The notes below the pieces were generated by a model. The model did no database searches. It had not been told where the DNA came from and saw only the letters and a program-made list of their open reading frames with translations. Positions 8,296 to 17,147 of a DNA stretch of 64,000 bases are shown here, one piece after another; position 1 is the first letter of the stretch, and each line of letters opens with the position of its first letter. The position numbers and the translations under genes are program-made. Source of the stretch: Methylopila henanensis (GTDB taxonomy: Bacteria; Pseudomonadota; Alphaproteobacteria; Rhizobiales; Methylopilaceae); NCBI RefSeq assembly GCF_042681025.1, contig NZ_JBHUER010000008.1, positions 124,001-188,000 on the forward strand, in the 5' to 3' direction.

Positions 8296-9069
8296 TCACT
8301 TCTCGACGAAGGCCTTCTCGATCACGAAATGGCCGGCCTCGCCGTGGTTGCCCTCGACATAGCCGAGATCGTCCAGCAGCTGCCGCGTGTCGCGGATCAT
8401 GTCGGGCGAACCGCACAGCATGAAGCGGTCGTTCTCGATCGACATCGGCGGCAGGCCGATGTCCTCGAACAGCTTGCCCGAGGTCATCAGGTCGGTGATC
8501 CGGCCGCGGTTGCGGAACGGCTCGCGGGTGACGGTCGGGTAGTAGACCAGCTTCTCGCGGATGAGATCGCCGATAAGCTCGTCCTTCGGCAGATCCTCGG
8601 TAATCATCTCGCCGTAGGCGAGCTCGTTCACATGGCGGCAGCCATGGACCAGAACCACCTTGTCGAAGCGCTCATAGGCTTCCGGGTCCTTGATGATCGA
8701 CAGGAACGGCGCGAGGCCGGTGCCGGTGCCGAGCAGGTAGAGGTGCTTGCCCGGCAGCAGGTTGTCGATGACAAGCGTGCCCGTCGCCTTGCGGCCGACG
8801 AGGATCGGGTCGCCCACCTTGAGGTGCTGCAGCCGCGAGGTCAGCGGGCCGTCCGGCACCTTGATCGAGAAGAACTCGAGCTCGTCGTCGTAATTCGCCG
8901 TCGCGACCGAATAGGCGCGCACCAGCGGCTTGCCGTCGACCTCGATGCCGATCATCGTGAACTCGCCGTTCCGGAACCGGAACGACTGGTCGCGGGTGGT
9001 CCGGAAGCTGAACAGCGTGTCGGTCCAGTGGCGGACCTCGGTCACGCGCTCCTCAAGATATTTGCTCAT
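8296..9069 (-). CDS. fpr: Ferredoxin--NADP(+) reductase
   Basis: A 257-residue cytoplasmic flavoprotein of the bacterial class-I FNR type that exchanges electrons between NADPH and ferredoxin or flavodoxin. The FAD site is VRAYSVATANYDDELEFFSI near residue 50, the NADP-ribose loop is LLGTGTGLAPFLSII near residue 110, and FMLCGSPDMI near residue 215 is the conserved Cys-containing NADP motif. It ends with FVEK, close to the C-terminus usual for the bacterial subfamily. ATG 9069 begins the family-standard MSKYLEERV; upstream in-frame codons encode no recognisable sequence. It stands alone, with over 200 bp free on either side. Confidence 0.96.
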   Translation of the reverse strand: MSKYLEERVTEVRHWTDTLFSFRTTRDQSFRFRNGEFTMIGIEVDGKPLVRAYSVATANYDDELEFFSIKVPDGPLTSRLQHLKVGDPILVGRKATGTLVIDNLLPGKHLYLLGTGTGLAPFLSIIKDPEAYERFDKVVLVHGCRHVNELAYGEMITEDLPKDELIGDLIREKLVYYPTVTREPFRNRGRITDLMTSGKLFEDIGLPPMSIENDRFMLCGSPDMIRDTRQLLDDLGYVEGNHGEAGHFVIEKAFVEK

Positions 9070-9270
9070 CGTTTCCGTCTCGTTCGCTCGAACGCGCCCT
9101 TGGATCCAGGCGGGTTCAACAACGTTTGCGGACCAGGAACGCCGGCCGCAGCCGCGGCCGTGGATCGAGGCGTCCGCCTTCACAGATCCGGTGCGCGGGC
9201 TCATTACACAAATGCGATCGAAGCGGAAGATCGCACGGCGTCGCATCTGCATTGCGCCGGCCGGACGCCC

Positions 9271-10488
9271 TCACGCGGCAAGGATGGCCTCGGCGGCCGC
9301 GATCCCCGTGCGGTAGGCGCCGTGGGCGGTGGAGTAGTCCCGTTCGGAGCAGGCCTCTCCCGCGAAGAACAGCCGTCCGTCGACCGGCTCGGCGAGAACC
9401 GCGCGGTCGCCCGCGCGGCCGGGCGCGGCGTAGGAATAGGAGCCCCGCGCGTAGGGGTCCGCGCGCCAGGGGTGGATGTCGAGCGGCGCGAGCCGTCGGG
9501 CGAAGGCGGCGCCGAACACGCCCTTGAGCTCCGCGACGGCATGGGCCGCGAAAGCCCCCTCGCCCTCCCGCTCCAGCGCTTCGGCGAGCTCGCCGCCGAA
9601 GTAGGCCTCGATCAGCGGCCGGCCGAAGGGCCTGATGTGGTAGGCGCCGGTCGCGACGCGGTCGGTGTGGCCGAAGACGCGGGACTCCGCCGCGAACTCG
9701 TCCGCGTGGTCGAGCGTCAGGAACAGCTTGTCGGCGAGCCCGAGCGGAAGCCCCCGCGCCGCCTCGACCTTGCGCGGCAGCGCCGGGGTGAAGGCGATCG
9801 CCTCGTCCGCGATCAGCGCGCTCGGAACCGCGACGATCACGCGCCGGGCCTCAATCGCGCCGCGGGGCGTCTCAAGCAGGATGACGGCTCCGGAATGATC
9901 GATGCGGGAGACCGGGCAGCCGAGCGCCACGTCGAGCCCGCGCCCGTGGGCGGCGATCACCGCGCCGTAGCCATCCGGCGTCCGCCAGTTCACGCCCGTG
10001 TCGTGGTAGGCGGCGAGGTCGCGCGCCGAGACACGCTCGGGCTCGGCCCCGCTCACCCAGGTGCTGACGGCGCCGAGCAGCCCGTTCCAGCGGCCGCCCG
10101 GCTCGATCAGGTCGGCGACGGCGCGGTCCGGGCCGTCCTGCGCCGCAGCGGCGGCGACCCGTTCCGACAGCGCGTCGCTCGCGTCGCGGAAGGCCTGCTG
10201 GTCCGGCCCGGGGAATCCCGCCGCCACGGCCCGGCGCATCCACGGCGGCAGGGTCCGGTCGATCGCCCTGCCCTGCGCCTCCGCGATCGCGGTCCAGGGA
10301 TTGTCGTCCGCCGAATGCAGCCAGCCGCAGCCGAGATCGAGCGGGCCGGGCGCGTGGGCCGCCGTGAAGGCGCGGCCGCCGATCCGCGGGCGCGCCTCGA
10401 TCAGCCGCACGGCGAGGCCGGCGTCCGCGAGGCGCCGGCCGGCGGCGATCCCCGCCGCGCCCGCGCCGACGATCGCGACGTCGATCAT
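9271..10488 (-). CDS. Flavin monoamine oxidase-family protein
   Basis: A 405-residue FAD-dependent amine oxidase. The N-terminal dinucleotide fold reads VAIVGAGAAGIAAGRRLADAG and continues to ARPRIGGRAFT, the GG-R-F signature of the family. A GCGWLHSADDNPW substrate-side segment follows near residue 65, and LFFAGEACSERDYSTAHGAY near residue 375 is the conserved C-terminal FAD contact. There is no signal peptide. The start codon ATG 10488-10486 overlaps the stop of the DUF1810 gene (ATGA), so it is the third gene of a coupled chain. Substrate unknown; plant-type polyamine or tryptophan oxidases and many uncharacterised bacterial proteins share this architecture. Confidence 0.9.
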   Translation of the reverse strand: MIDVAIVGAGAAGIAAGRRLADAGLAVRLIEARPRIGGRAFTAAHAPGPLDLGCGWLHSADDNPWTAIAEAQGRAIDRTLPPWMRRAVAAGFPGPDQQAFRDASDALSERVAAAAAQDGPDRAVADLIEPGGRWNGLLGAVSTWVSGAEPERVSARDLAAYHDTGVNWRTPDGYGAVIAAHGRGLDVALGCPVSRIDHSGAVILLETPRGAIEARRVIVAVPSALIADEAIAFTPALPRKVEAARGLPLGLADKLFLTLDHADEFAAESRVFGHTDRVATGAYHIRPFGRPLIEAYFGGELAEALEREGEGAFAAHAVAELKGVFGAAFARRLAPLDIHPWRADPYARGSYSYAAPGRAGDRAVLAEPVDGRLFFAGEACSERDYSTAHGAYRTGIAAAEAILAA

Positions 10489-10922
10489 GCGGCGTCTCCA
10501 CGCCCGAGCAGCGCCAGGGTGCGCGGGTCCGGCTCGCCGCCGCACAGGCGCGCGATCGCGGAGGCGTAAGGGCCGTCGCCGTCGGCGGCGGCCGCGAACA
10601 GCGTCATGGACGAGCGGAACTTGAGGTCGTCGGGCGTCCCGAAGATGTGTCTCAGCGGCCGGCCCTCCCACTGGAGCGCCGCCGTCACGGCCTCTTCGAG
10701 CCGGGGGCCCAGCACGGGATGCGCGAGATAGGCCCGCGCCTCGCCGAGCGACGCGACGCCGTAGAACGCCGCCGTGGGCGACGCCCCCAGTCCCTTGAGC
10801 TGGGGAAACACGAACCACATCCAGTGGCTGCGCTTCTCGCCCGCCTTCAGTTCGGCGAGCGCCTGGGAGAAGACCGGCTCCTGCGCCGCGACGAAGCGGT
10901 CGAGATCGTAGCCGGCGCTCAT
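10485..10922 (-). CDS. DUF1810 family protein
   Basis: A 145-residue soluble protein that matches the DUF1810 family along its full length, with DLDRFVAAQEPVFSQALAEL at the N-terminus, the hallmark KRSHWMWFVFPQLKGLG near residue 30, and FGTPDDLKFRSSMTLF near residue 94. The biochemical role of the family is not established. It is coupled on both sides by ATGA overlaps: its ATG overlaps the stop of the ABC exporter and its TGA overlaps the start of the amine oxidase. Confidence 0.9.
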   Translation of the reverse strand: MSAGYDLDRFVAAQEPVFSQALAELKAGEKRSHWMWFVFPQLKGLGASPTAAFYGVASLGEARAYLAHPVLGPRLEEAVTAALQWEGRPLRHIFGTPDDLKFRSSMTLFAAAADGDGPYASAIARLCGGEPDPRTLALLGRGDAA

Positions 10923-12685
10923 GCGCTGCGCAGCGGCGTCTCCGCGAACTGCGCCTCGTGCAGGCGCCGGTAGACGCCCTCGCTGGTGATGAGGTCGTGG
11001 TGCCGGCCCTGCTCGACGATGCCGCGCTTGTCGACCACGACGATGCGGTCGGCGTCGCGGATCGTGGTCAGGCGGTGCGCGATCACGAGCGTGGTCCGCC
11101 CCTTGGCGAGCTCCGTCAGCGAACGCTGGATCGCGCGCTCGGTCTCGGCGTCGAGCGCGGAGGTGGCCTCGTCGAGGATCAGGATCGGCGGGTTCTTCAG
11201 GAACATGCGCGCGATGGCGAGCCGCTGCTTCTGGCCGCCGGAGAGCTTGACGCCGCGCTCGCCGATGACGGTGTCGAGCCCGTCCGGCAGCCGGGCGATC
11301 ATGTCCTCGAGCCGGGCTCGGCGGGCGGCCTCCATGACGTCCTCGTCCGGCGCCCCGAGGCGGCCATAGGCGATGTTCTCGCGGATCGTGCCGGCGAACA
11401 GGAACACGTCCTGCTGCACGACGCCGATCTGGCTCCGCAGCGAGGCGAGCGTCATGTCCCGGATGTCGACGCCGTCGATCGCGATCCGGCCGGCGCTGAC
11501 CTCGTAGAAACGCGGCAGCAGCGAGCAGATCGTGGTCTTGCCGGCCCCAGAGGGGCCGACGAATGCGATGGTCTCGCCGGCGCGGATGTCGAGGTCGACA
11601 TTCTCGAGCACCGGCTTGTCCGGCGCGTAGCCGAAGCTGACGCCCCGATAGGAGATGTCGCCCCGCAGCGCGCCCGAGGGCTTCGCATCCGGCCTATCGA
11701 CGATGTCCGGCGCCGTGTCCAGGAACTCGCAGTAGCGCCGGAAGCCCGCGACGCCCTTAGGATAGGTCTCGATGACGGCGTTGATCTTCTCGAGCGGCCG
11801 GAAGAAGGCGCCGATCAGCAGCAGGAAGCCGACGAAGCCGCCATGGCTGAGCTGGCCGGTGATGACGAAGTAGCTGCCGGCGACCATCACCACGATCTGG
11901 GTGAAGCGCATGCTGAGGTAGCTCAGCGACGCGGTCGCGGCCATGATCCGGTAGGCTGCGAGCTTCGTCTCGCGGTAGCCGCTGTTGTCGCGCGCGAACA
12001 GCTGGCGCTCGTGCTCCTCGTTGGCGAAGGCCTGCACCACGCGGATGCCGCCGACATTCTCCTCGATGCGGGCGTTGAAGGCGCCGACGCGGCCGTAGAG
12101 CTCGCGCCAGTTGCGCGTCATCCGCCCGCCGTAGCGGCCGGTGATCCACGCGGTCAGCGGCGCGACGGCGACCGTGATCAGCGCCAGCTCCACATTGACC
12201 ATGAACATCAGCGTGAAGGCGCCGATCAGCGTCATCACGGCGATGAACAGGTCTTCCGGCCCGTGATGGGCGACCTCGCCGATCTCCTCGAGATCCTTGG
12301 TGAGGCGGCCGACGAGATGGCCCGTCTTCTGATTGTCGAAATAGCCGAAGGACAGCTTCTGCAGGTGGTCGAACGCCCTGCGGCGCATCTCGGTCTCGAT
12401 GTTGATCCCGAGCATGTGGCCCCAGTAGGTGACCACCACCATTAGTCCGGTGTTGACGATATAGATCGCGGCGAGGCCGAAGGCCGCCAGCACCACGAGC
12501 TGCCAGTCTTGGCTCGGCAGCAGTTCGTCGACGAACAGCTTCACCGCCATGGGGAAGCCGAGCTCGAGCAGGCCCGAGGCGACCGCCGCGGAGAAGTCGA
12601 GCACGAACAGGCCGCGATACGGCCGGTAATAGGAGATGAAGCGGCGCAGCATGTTCTGCGGAGCGCTCCGACGATCAGCCGTCAT
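10919..12685 (-). CDS. ABC exporter, fused membrane and ATPase domains (MsbA/multidrug type)
   Basis: A 588-residue half-transporter. Residues about 20-310 form a six-helix type IV exporter membrane domain, starting FISYYRPYRGLFVLDF, with intracellular loop GYFDNQKTGHLVGRLTKD. The ATPase domain carries Walker A GPSGAGKTT, signature LSGGQKQR, Walker B ILILDEATSALD and H-loop IAHRLTT. It probably acts as a homodimer exporting a lipid or drug; the substrate cannot be assigned. ATG 12685 is chosen because the sequence before it (MAFEPETG and following) is not family-like. First gene of a coupled chain with DUF1810 and the amine oxidase. Confidence 0.93.
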   Translation of the reverse strand: MTADRRSAPQNMLRRFISYYRPYRGLFVLDFSAAVASGLLELGFPMAVKLFVDELLPSQDWQLVVLAAFGLAAIYIVNTGLMVVVTYWGHMLGINIETEMRRRAFDHLQKLSFGYFDNQKTGHLVGRLTKDLEEIGEVAHHGPEDLFIAVMTLIGAFTLMFMVNVELALITVAVAPLTAWITGRYGGRMTRNWRELYGRVGAFNARIEENVGGIRVVQAFANEEHERQLFARDNSGYRETKLAAYRIMAATASLSYLSMRFTQIVVMVAGSYFVITGQLSHGGFVGFLLLIGAFFRPLEKINAVIETYPKGVAGFRRYCEFLDTAPDIVDRPDAKPSGALRGDISYRGVSFGYAPDKPVLENVDLDIRAGETIAFVGPSGAGKTTICSLLPRFYEVSAGRIAIDGVDIRDMTLASLRSQIGVVQQDVFLFAGTIRENIAYGRLGAPDEDVMEAARRARLEDMIARLPDGLDTVIGERGVKLSGGQKQRLAIARMFLKNPPILILDEATSALDAETERAIQRSLTELAKGRTTLVIAHRLTTIRDADRIVVVDKRGIVEQGRHHDLITSEGVYRRLHEAQFAETPLRSA

Positions 12686-12967
12686 CGAAGGCGATGGCCT
12701 CGGTTGGCGTGGGGTCCGGGCGACGGCCCGGCCTGTCTCAGGTTCGAAGGCCACAAAGCGGCGGCCTCCGCAAGCGCAAAGTCGCCGCGCTCAGGCATGC
12801 GCCGGCCACTCGGCACGGTCTGCGCGCAGCGCTTAGAGGCGCTTCCGGCGAAGCTTAGAAACGATCGACGACGCGAGAAAATCCGGACGCCTCCCTTCGA
12901 CGCGACAAAAGCGACGATGTATCGCCTTTTATGGGGATGAGCCCTTCTCATGCATGGAGCTGAGCCG

Positions 12968-13435
12968 ATGTCCGTCACGGCGGGTCCCGACGCGCTTCTC
13001 CTCGCGGCCTCGGTCGGCGCCGGGCTGATCGGCGGCCTGTTCTTCGCGTTCTCGAATTTCGTGATGCGGGCGCTCGACCGGCTCCCCGCCCGCGAGGCGA
13101 TCGCGGCGATGCAGGCGGTCAACCTCACGGTCCTGAACGCCGGCTTCTTCGCCGTCTTCTTCGGGACCGGCGCGCTCGCGCTCGTCGGCGCGGCCTGGTC
13201 CCTCTCCCCCGCGGCCGTCGCCGGCGCCGCGCTCTACGCCGCCGGGACGCTCGGCGTGACGATCGCCTGCAACGTGCCGCTGAACGAGCGCCTGAAAGCA
13301 ACGCCGCCGGGCCATGGCGACGCGGAGGCGCGGTGGGCCGCCTATCGCGGGCCGTGGACGCGCTGGAACCACGTCCGGACGGTCGCCTCGCTCGCGGCGG
13401 CGCTGGCGCTCGCGCTCGCGCTCGCGGCCGGCTGA
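12968..13435 (+). CDS. DUF1772 (anthrone oxygenase-like) membrane protein
   Basis: A 155-residue integral membrane protein with four hydrophobic segments. Family features are the GLFFAFSNFVMRALDRLP stretch after the first helix, NAGFFAVFFGTG in the second, the CNVPLNERL motif near residue 105, and the RWAAYRGPWTRWNHVRT segment before the last helix. DUF1772 is related to fungal anthrone oxygenases but bacterial roles are unknown. ATG 12968 has GGAG at about 9 nt upstream; an in-frame ATG at 12950 has no ribosome binding site. Its stop is only 7 nt from the stop of the convergent regA-like gene. Confidence 0.88.
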   Translation: MSVTAGPDALLLAASVGAGLIGGLFFAFSNFVMRALDRLPAREAIAAMQAVNLTVLNAGFFAVFFGTGALALVGAAWSLSPAAVAGAALYAAGTLGVTIACNVPLNERLKATPPGHGDAEARWAAYRGPWTRWNHVRTVASLAAALALALALAAG

Positions 13436-13442
13436 CGCCGGC

Positions 13443-13979
13443 TCACTTCACCTGCTGCTTCTCGAGCTTGCGGGCGAGCGTCCGGCGATGCATGCCCAAC
13501 CGCCGCGCGGTCTCGGAGATGTTGAAGTCGGTCTCCATCAAGACCTGATGGATATGCTCCCATTCCAACGTCTTGATCGAGGTCGCGCGCTCGGTCAGCG
13601 GCGCGGCGACGTCGCCCTCCACCCGCTCGAAGGCGGCCTCGATGTCGTCGGTGTTCGAGGGCTTGGCAAGATAGTGCCGGGCCCCGAGCTTGATCGCCTC
13701 CACGGCGGTCGCGATGCTGGCGAAGCCGGTCAGCACCACGATGTTGATCTCGGGGTCGTGGGCGTGCAGCGCCTGCACGCAGGCGAGGCCGGACGAGCCG
13801 TTGGCGAGCTTGAGATCCACCACCGCGAAGGCCGGCGAGCGCGTCTTGAGCAGCTCCTGCAGCTCCTCAAGGCTCGCGGCCCGGAGGGCCTCGTAGCCCC
13901 GGCGCTCGAACGAGCGCGCGAGCGTCTGCGAGAACTTCGGGTCGTCCTCGACGATCACCAGCAGTCGGTCAGCCGACAT
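13443..13979 (-). CDS. regA: Redox response regulator RegA/ActR/PrrA
   Basis: A 178-residue response regulator. The receiver domain has the acidic pair ED at 11-12, phosphoacceptor Asp55 in FAVVDLKLAN, Thr in VVLTGFAS and Lys in LAKPSN. A Pro/acid linker leads to the Fis-like helix-turn-helix ISETARRLGMHRRTLARKLEK, nearly invariant in the RegA/ActR/PrrA group. Family members activate or repress respiration, photosynthesis, carbon and nitrogen fixation genes in response to redox state. Its start lies 11 nt inside regB, and it closes the cyo-surf1-regB-regA operon, so it probably controls the oxidase it is transcribed with. Confidence 0.96.
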   Translation of the reverse strand: MSADRLLVIVEDDPKFSQTLARSFERRGYEALRAASLEELQELLKTRSPAFAVVDLKLANGSSGLACVQALHAHDPEINIVVLTGFASIATAVEAIKLGARHYLAKPSNTDDIEAAFERVEGDVAAPLTERATSIKTLEWEHIHQVLMETDFNISETARRLGMHRRTLARKLEKQQVK

Positions 13980-15300
13980 CCTCACGAGCCTTCCCGATGG
14001 CGAGAGCCGCAAGCGGGAGCGTCAGGGTGACGATCGCCCCGCCGCCCGGACGGTTGGCGGCGACGGCCGCCCCCCCGAGCTTGCGGACCACGTTTACCAC
14101 CAGAAAGAGTCCCAGTCCCCCTCCGGGCCGCCCCTTGGTCGAGCTGTAGGGCTTGCCGAAATTCGCCAGCATCTCGGGCGCGAAGCCCGGCCCGTCGTCC
14201 GCGACCGCGATCACGAGCGCGTCCTGCTCGCGCGACGCCGTCACCCCGACCCAGTGCGGCGAGGCGTCGATGGCGTTGTCGATGACGGTGGCGATCACCT
14301 GCTTCAGGCCGGTGTCCGAGACGATCGGCTGGTCCTCGCCGAAGTCGTTCTCGTAGGCGATCACGCCGACCGGCCGGGCCGCCCGGCGATCGGCGACGAC
14401 GTCGTCGAGGAAGGCCGCGACCGTCGTCACCACGGGAGCGTCGCCGCGCGCCTCGCCGGCCGAGAGCAGGATGCCCGTGACGATCGCCTTGCAGCGCCGC
14501 ACCTCGGCCTGCATGTCCTCGATCTCGTCGAGCAGCTCGGCGTTGTGGGCGAGCGCCGGCATCCGCCGCCAGTCGTTCAGGATCACGTCGAGCGTCGCGA
14601 GCGGCGTGCCGAGCTCATGCGCCGCGCCGGAGGCGAGCAGCCCCATGCGGACGATATGGGTCTCCTCGGCCGCCTGCTGGCGCAGGTCCGCGAGCCGCGC
14701 GTCGCGCTCGCGCACGTTGCGGCCCATGCGGGCGACGAAGGTCACGACCAGGATCGCGTCGAGCGCGAAACAGACGAACATGCCCTCGATGTGCAGACGG
14801 AACAGCTCGCTCTCGTCGCCGCCCGGCAGTTCGAGCGGGCGATGGAAGCCGATCAGCCCGCCGAAACAGGCGACCGCGAGCGCCACCAGCGCCCAGGCCG
14901 ACCACGCCTCCAGCAGCACGGCGCCGAGCGTCACCTGCAGCAGGAACAGGAAGGCGAAGGGGTTGGTGACGCCGCCGCTGAGATAGAGCTGGGTCGCGAG
15001 CGCGGCGGTGTCGAAGGCGAGCTGGAGGAAGAGCTCGACGTTGGTCGCCGGCGCCCGCGTCTTCAGCCGCAGCAGCGTCGCCGCGTTGAGCGCGACGAGC
15101 GCCGCGAGCGCCGCCGCCATCGGCGCGAGCGGCAGCGCGATGCCGAAGCCGGAATGGACGGTGGCGATGGTGACGATCTGGCCGAAGACCGCGATCCAGC
15201 GGAGCTGGACCAGCTGCTGCATGTTCTTGCGCGTGGCGCCGTCGTCCGGCGCCGCCCGATCCGGCGCGAGACGCCGCAGCGTCGAACCGATCGCGATCAC
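13969..15300 (-). CDS. regB: Redox-sensing histidine kinase RegB/ActS/PrrB
   Basis: A 443-residue membrane kinase with six hydrophobic segments in residues 35-195. The quinone-sensing heptad GGVTNPF is at 109-115. The H-box SGAAHELGTPLATL places the phosphorylated His at about 228, and the redox box EVRRCKAIV places the redox-active Cys at about 270. N, G1 and G2 boxes (VIDNAIDAS, VADDGPGF, GGGLGLFLV) are intact. These three sensor features together identify RegB/PrrB/ActS. GTG 15300-15298 overlaps the surf1 stop codon (GTGA) and is the preferred start. Its location directly behind surf1 couples its synthesis to that of the quinol oxidase. Confidence 0.96.
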   Translation of the reverse strand: MIAIGSTLRRLAPDRAAPDDGATRKNMQQLVQLRWIAVFGQIVTIATVHSGFGIALPLAPMAAALAALVALNAATLLRLKTRAPATNVELFLQLAFDTAALATQLYLSGGVTNPFAFLFLLQVTLGAVLLEAWSAWALVALAVACFGGLIGFHRPLELPGGDESELFRLHIEGMFVCFALDAILVVTFVARMGRNVRERDARLADLRQQAAEETHIVRMGLLASGAAHELGTPLATLDVILNDWRRMPALAHNAELLDEIEDMQAEVRRCKAIVTGILLSAGEARGDAPVVTTVAAFLDDVVADRRAARPVGVIAYENDFGEDQPIVSDTGLKQVIATVIDNAIDASPHWVGVTASREQDALVIAVADDGPGFAPEMLANFGKPYSSTKGRPGGGLGLFLVVNVVRKLGGAAVAANRPGGGAIVTLTLPLAALAIGKAREDVG

Positions 15301-16085
15301 CCCCGCGCCGCTCGGCGCAGACGGAGCTCGTGCCGCGCCAGCAGGCCTGCGCCGCCGGCGACCATCAGCGCGAGCCCGAACCAGGTCAGGGCGTAGACGA
15401 GGTGATTGTTGCGGAAGCGGACCACGGTCAGCCCGCCGACCGGCCATCCGCCGGCGTTCGACCGCCCGTCGGCGTCCACGAAGTACGGCGCGGCGTCGGT
15501 CAGCCCCTTCGCCTTGGCGATGGCGGCGACGTCGCGCGAGCGCCAGAGATCGCGGTCGGGCTCGTTGGAGCGCAGGAAGGCGCCGTCGGGTTCGGTGAGC
15601 CGCAGCAGGCCCGTGACCGTGGCGGGGCCGCGCGGCAGGCCGTCCGCGCGGGTCGCGGGATCGCGCCGCTCGGGCGGCACGAAGCCGCGGTTCACCAGCA
15701 CCTCGAAACCCTGCTCGGTCGTGAGCGGCGTCAGCGCCCAGTAGCCCGAGCCGAGGCCGGTCGAGGCCTGGACCAGAGTCTCGCGGGCATGGTCGAACTC
15801 CCCGGAGAGCCTCACCCGAAGATACTCGTAGCGCGCGGCGTCCACGTCCGGCCACGCGGCCGGGCCCGGCGCCGCGACGGGCTCCGCGGCGAGGCGAGTC
15901 TCGACGCGGGAGATCAGGTCGAGCTTCCAGGCGCGCCGCTCGATCTGCCACAGCCCCAGCGCGACGAAGCCGGCGAAGGCCGCGAGCGCGAGGACGCCGA
16001 CCGCGGCGAGCGCCAGCCCCGAACGCGGCCGGCCGCCCTCCGCGTCGTCGCGGGCGAGCATGTCCCCCGCGACGGCCGCCGTCAC
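15297..16085 (-). CDS. SURF1-family oxidase assembly protein
   Basis: A 262-residue SURF1/Shy1 protein, a membrane factor that helps insert heme into haem-copper oxidases. Two transmembrane segments bracket a periplasmic domain: the first at about 25-45 ends in GLWQIERRAWKLDLI, a family hallmark, and the second is HLVYALTWFGLALMVAGG near residue 230. GFEVLVNRGFVPPE in the middle is also conserved. The start ATG overlaps the cyoD stop codon (ATGA) and its own stop overlaps the regB start. It serves a quinol oxidase here rather than an aa3 cytochrome c oxidase, as found in other alphaproteobacterial cyo operons. Confidence 0.94.
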   Translation of the reverse strand: MTAAVAGDMLARDDAEGGRPRSGLALAAVGVLALAAFAGFVALGLWQIERRAWKLDLISRVETRLAAEPVAAPGPAAWPDVDAARYEYLRVRLSGEFDHARETLVQASTGLGSGYWALTPLTTEQGFEVLVNRGFVPPERRDPATRADGLPRGPATVTGLLRLTEPDGAFLRSNEPDRDLWRSRDVAAIAKAKGLTDAAPYFVDADGRSNAGGWPVGGLTVVRFRNNHLVYALTWFGLALMVAGGAGLLARHELRLRRAARG

Positions 16086-16486
16086 CGCATCTGTTCCATG
16101 TCGTGCTGGCCGCCCGGCATCATGTTGGTGTTCAGGTGGTGCATCACCCAGAACGAGCCCGCCAGCGTGATGATCACCAGCACCCCCGTGAAGATCAGCG
16201 CGAGCAGCGTCCAGCCGTTCTCCGACTTCGAGTTCATGTGCAGGAAGTAGATCATGTGCACGAAGATCTGGATCACCGCGAACACCATCACGACGATCGC
16301 GGCCGTGGTCGGCTCGCGGAACACGTCGCCCATCACGATCCAGAACGGGATCGCGGTCAGCAGCGCCGAGAGCAGGAAGCCGGTGACGTAGCCCCGCATG
16401 GAGCCGTGGGCTTCGCCGCCTTCGTGGTGGTCGTCGTGGCCGTGGCCGCCGTGGCCGGCGGCGTGCGCGTCCGTTCCCGAGGCCAT
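16082..16486 (-). CDS. cyoD: Cytochrome o ubiquinol oxidase subunit IV
   Basis: A 134-residue small subunit with three transmembrane helices (about 33-55, 61-81 and 92-114) typical of CyoD. The first 28 residues are unusually His-rich (HAAGHGGHGHDDHHEGGEAHG), which may bind metal or simply extend the tail. FHMIYFLHM-like sequence (IFVHMIYFLHMN) is the family signature. ATG 16486 shares one base with the cyoC stop (TGATG). The surf1 start overlaps its own stop. Confidence 0.94.
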   Translation of the reverse strand: MASGTDAHAAGHGGHGHDDHHEGGEAHGSMRGYVTGFLLSALLTAIPFWIVMGDVFREPTTAAIVVMVFAVIQIFVHMIYFLHMNSKSENGWTLLALIFTGVLVIITLAGSFWVMHHLNTNMMPGGQHDMEQMR

Positions 16487-17142
16487 CAGAGCGTCCCCAT
16501 CAGATAGACGAAGGTGAAGACGCCGATCCAGACGACGTCGAGGAAGTGCCAGAACAGGCTGAGGCACATCAGCCGGCGGCGGTTCTCCGGGATCAGGCCG
16601 CGCTGGCTGACCTGCACCATCAGCGTGACCAGCCAGACGCAGCCGAAGGCGACATGCAGGCCGTGGGTGCCGACCAGCGCGAAGAACGACGACAGGAACG
16701 CCGAACGCTGCGGCGTCGCGCCCTCGTGGATGAGATGCGCGAACTCATAGAGTTCGAGCCCGAGGAAGGCGAGGCCGAACAGCAGCGTGACGAACAGCCA
16801 GGCGAGCGTGGTCCCGGTCCGGTTCTTCACCATCTCCAGCATGGCGAAGCCATAGGTGATGGAGGAGAACAGCAGGAAGGTCGTGTTGATCGCGACCAGC
16901 TTCAGGTCGAACAGGTCCGCGCCGGAGGGGCCCGACGCGTAGTTACGTCCGAGCACGCCGTAGCAGGCGAACAGGACCGCGAAGATGAGACAGTCGCTCA
17001 TCAGGTAGAGCCAGAAGCCGAGCATCGTCCCGTTCTCAGGGTGATGCTCCTCCCGGAGGTAGAACACGGTTCCGCGGTCCGGCTTTTCGAGCGCGGCGTC
17101 GGCGTGGGCGGCGTCCGCCGCGGCGATGGTCGTGGAGCTCAT
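16486..17142 (-). CDS. cyoC: Cytochrome o ubiquinol oxidase subunit III
   Basis: A 218-residue subunit III of the bo3-type quinol oxidase with five hydrophobic segments. Recognisable are MLGFWLYLMSDCLIFAVLFA in helix one, ALVGTHGLHVAFGCVWL near residue 150 and LFWHFLDVVWIGVFTFVYL at the C-terminus, all conserved in CyoC/CtaE. It follows cyoB after 5 nt and overlaps cyoD by one base. Confidence 0.96.
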   Translation of the reverse strand: MSSTTIAAADAAHADAALEKPDRGTVFYLREEHHPENGTMLGFWLYLMSDCLIFAVLFACYGVLGRNYASGPSGADLFDLKLVAINTTFLLFSSITYGFAMLEMVKNRTGTTLAWLFVTLLFGLAFLGLELYEFAHLIHEGATPQRSAFLSSFFALVGTHGLHVAFGCVWLVTLMVQVSQRGLIPENRRRLMCLSLFWHFLDVVWIGVFTFVYLMGTL

Positions 17143-17147
17143 GGCGA

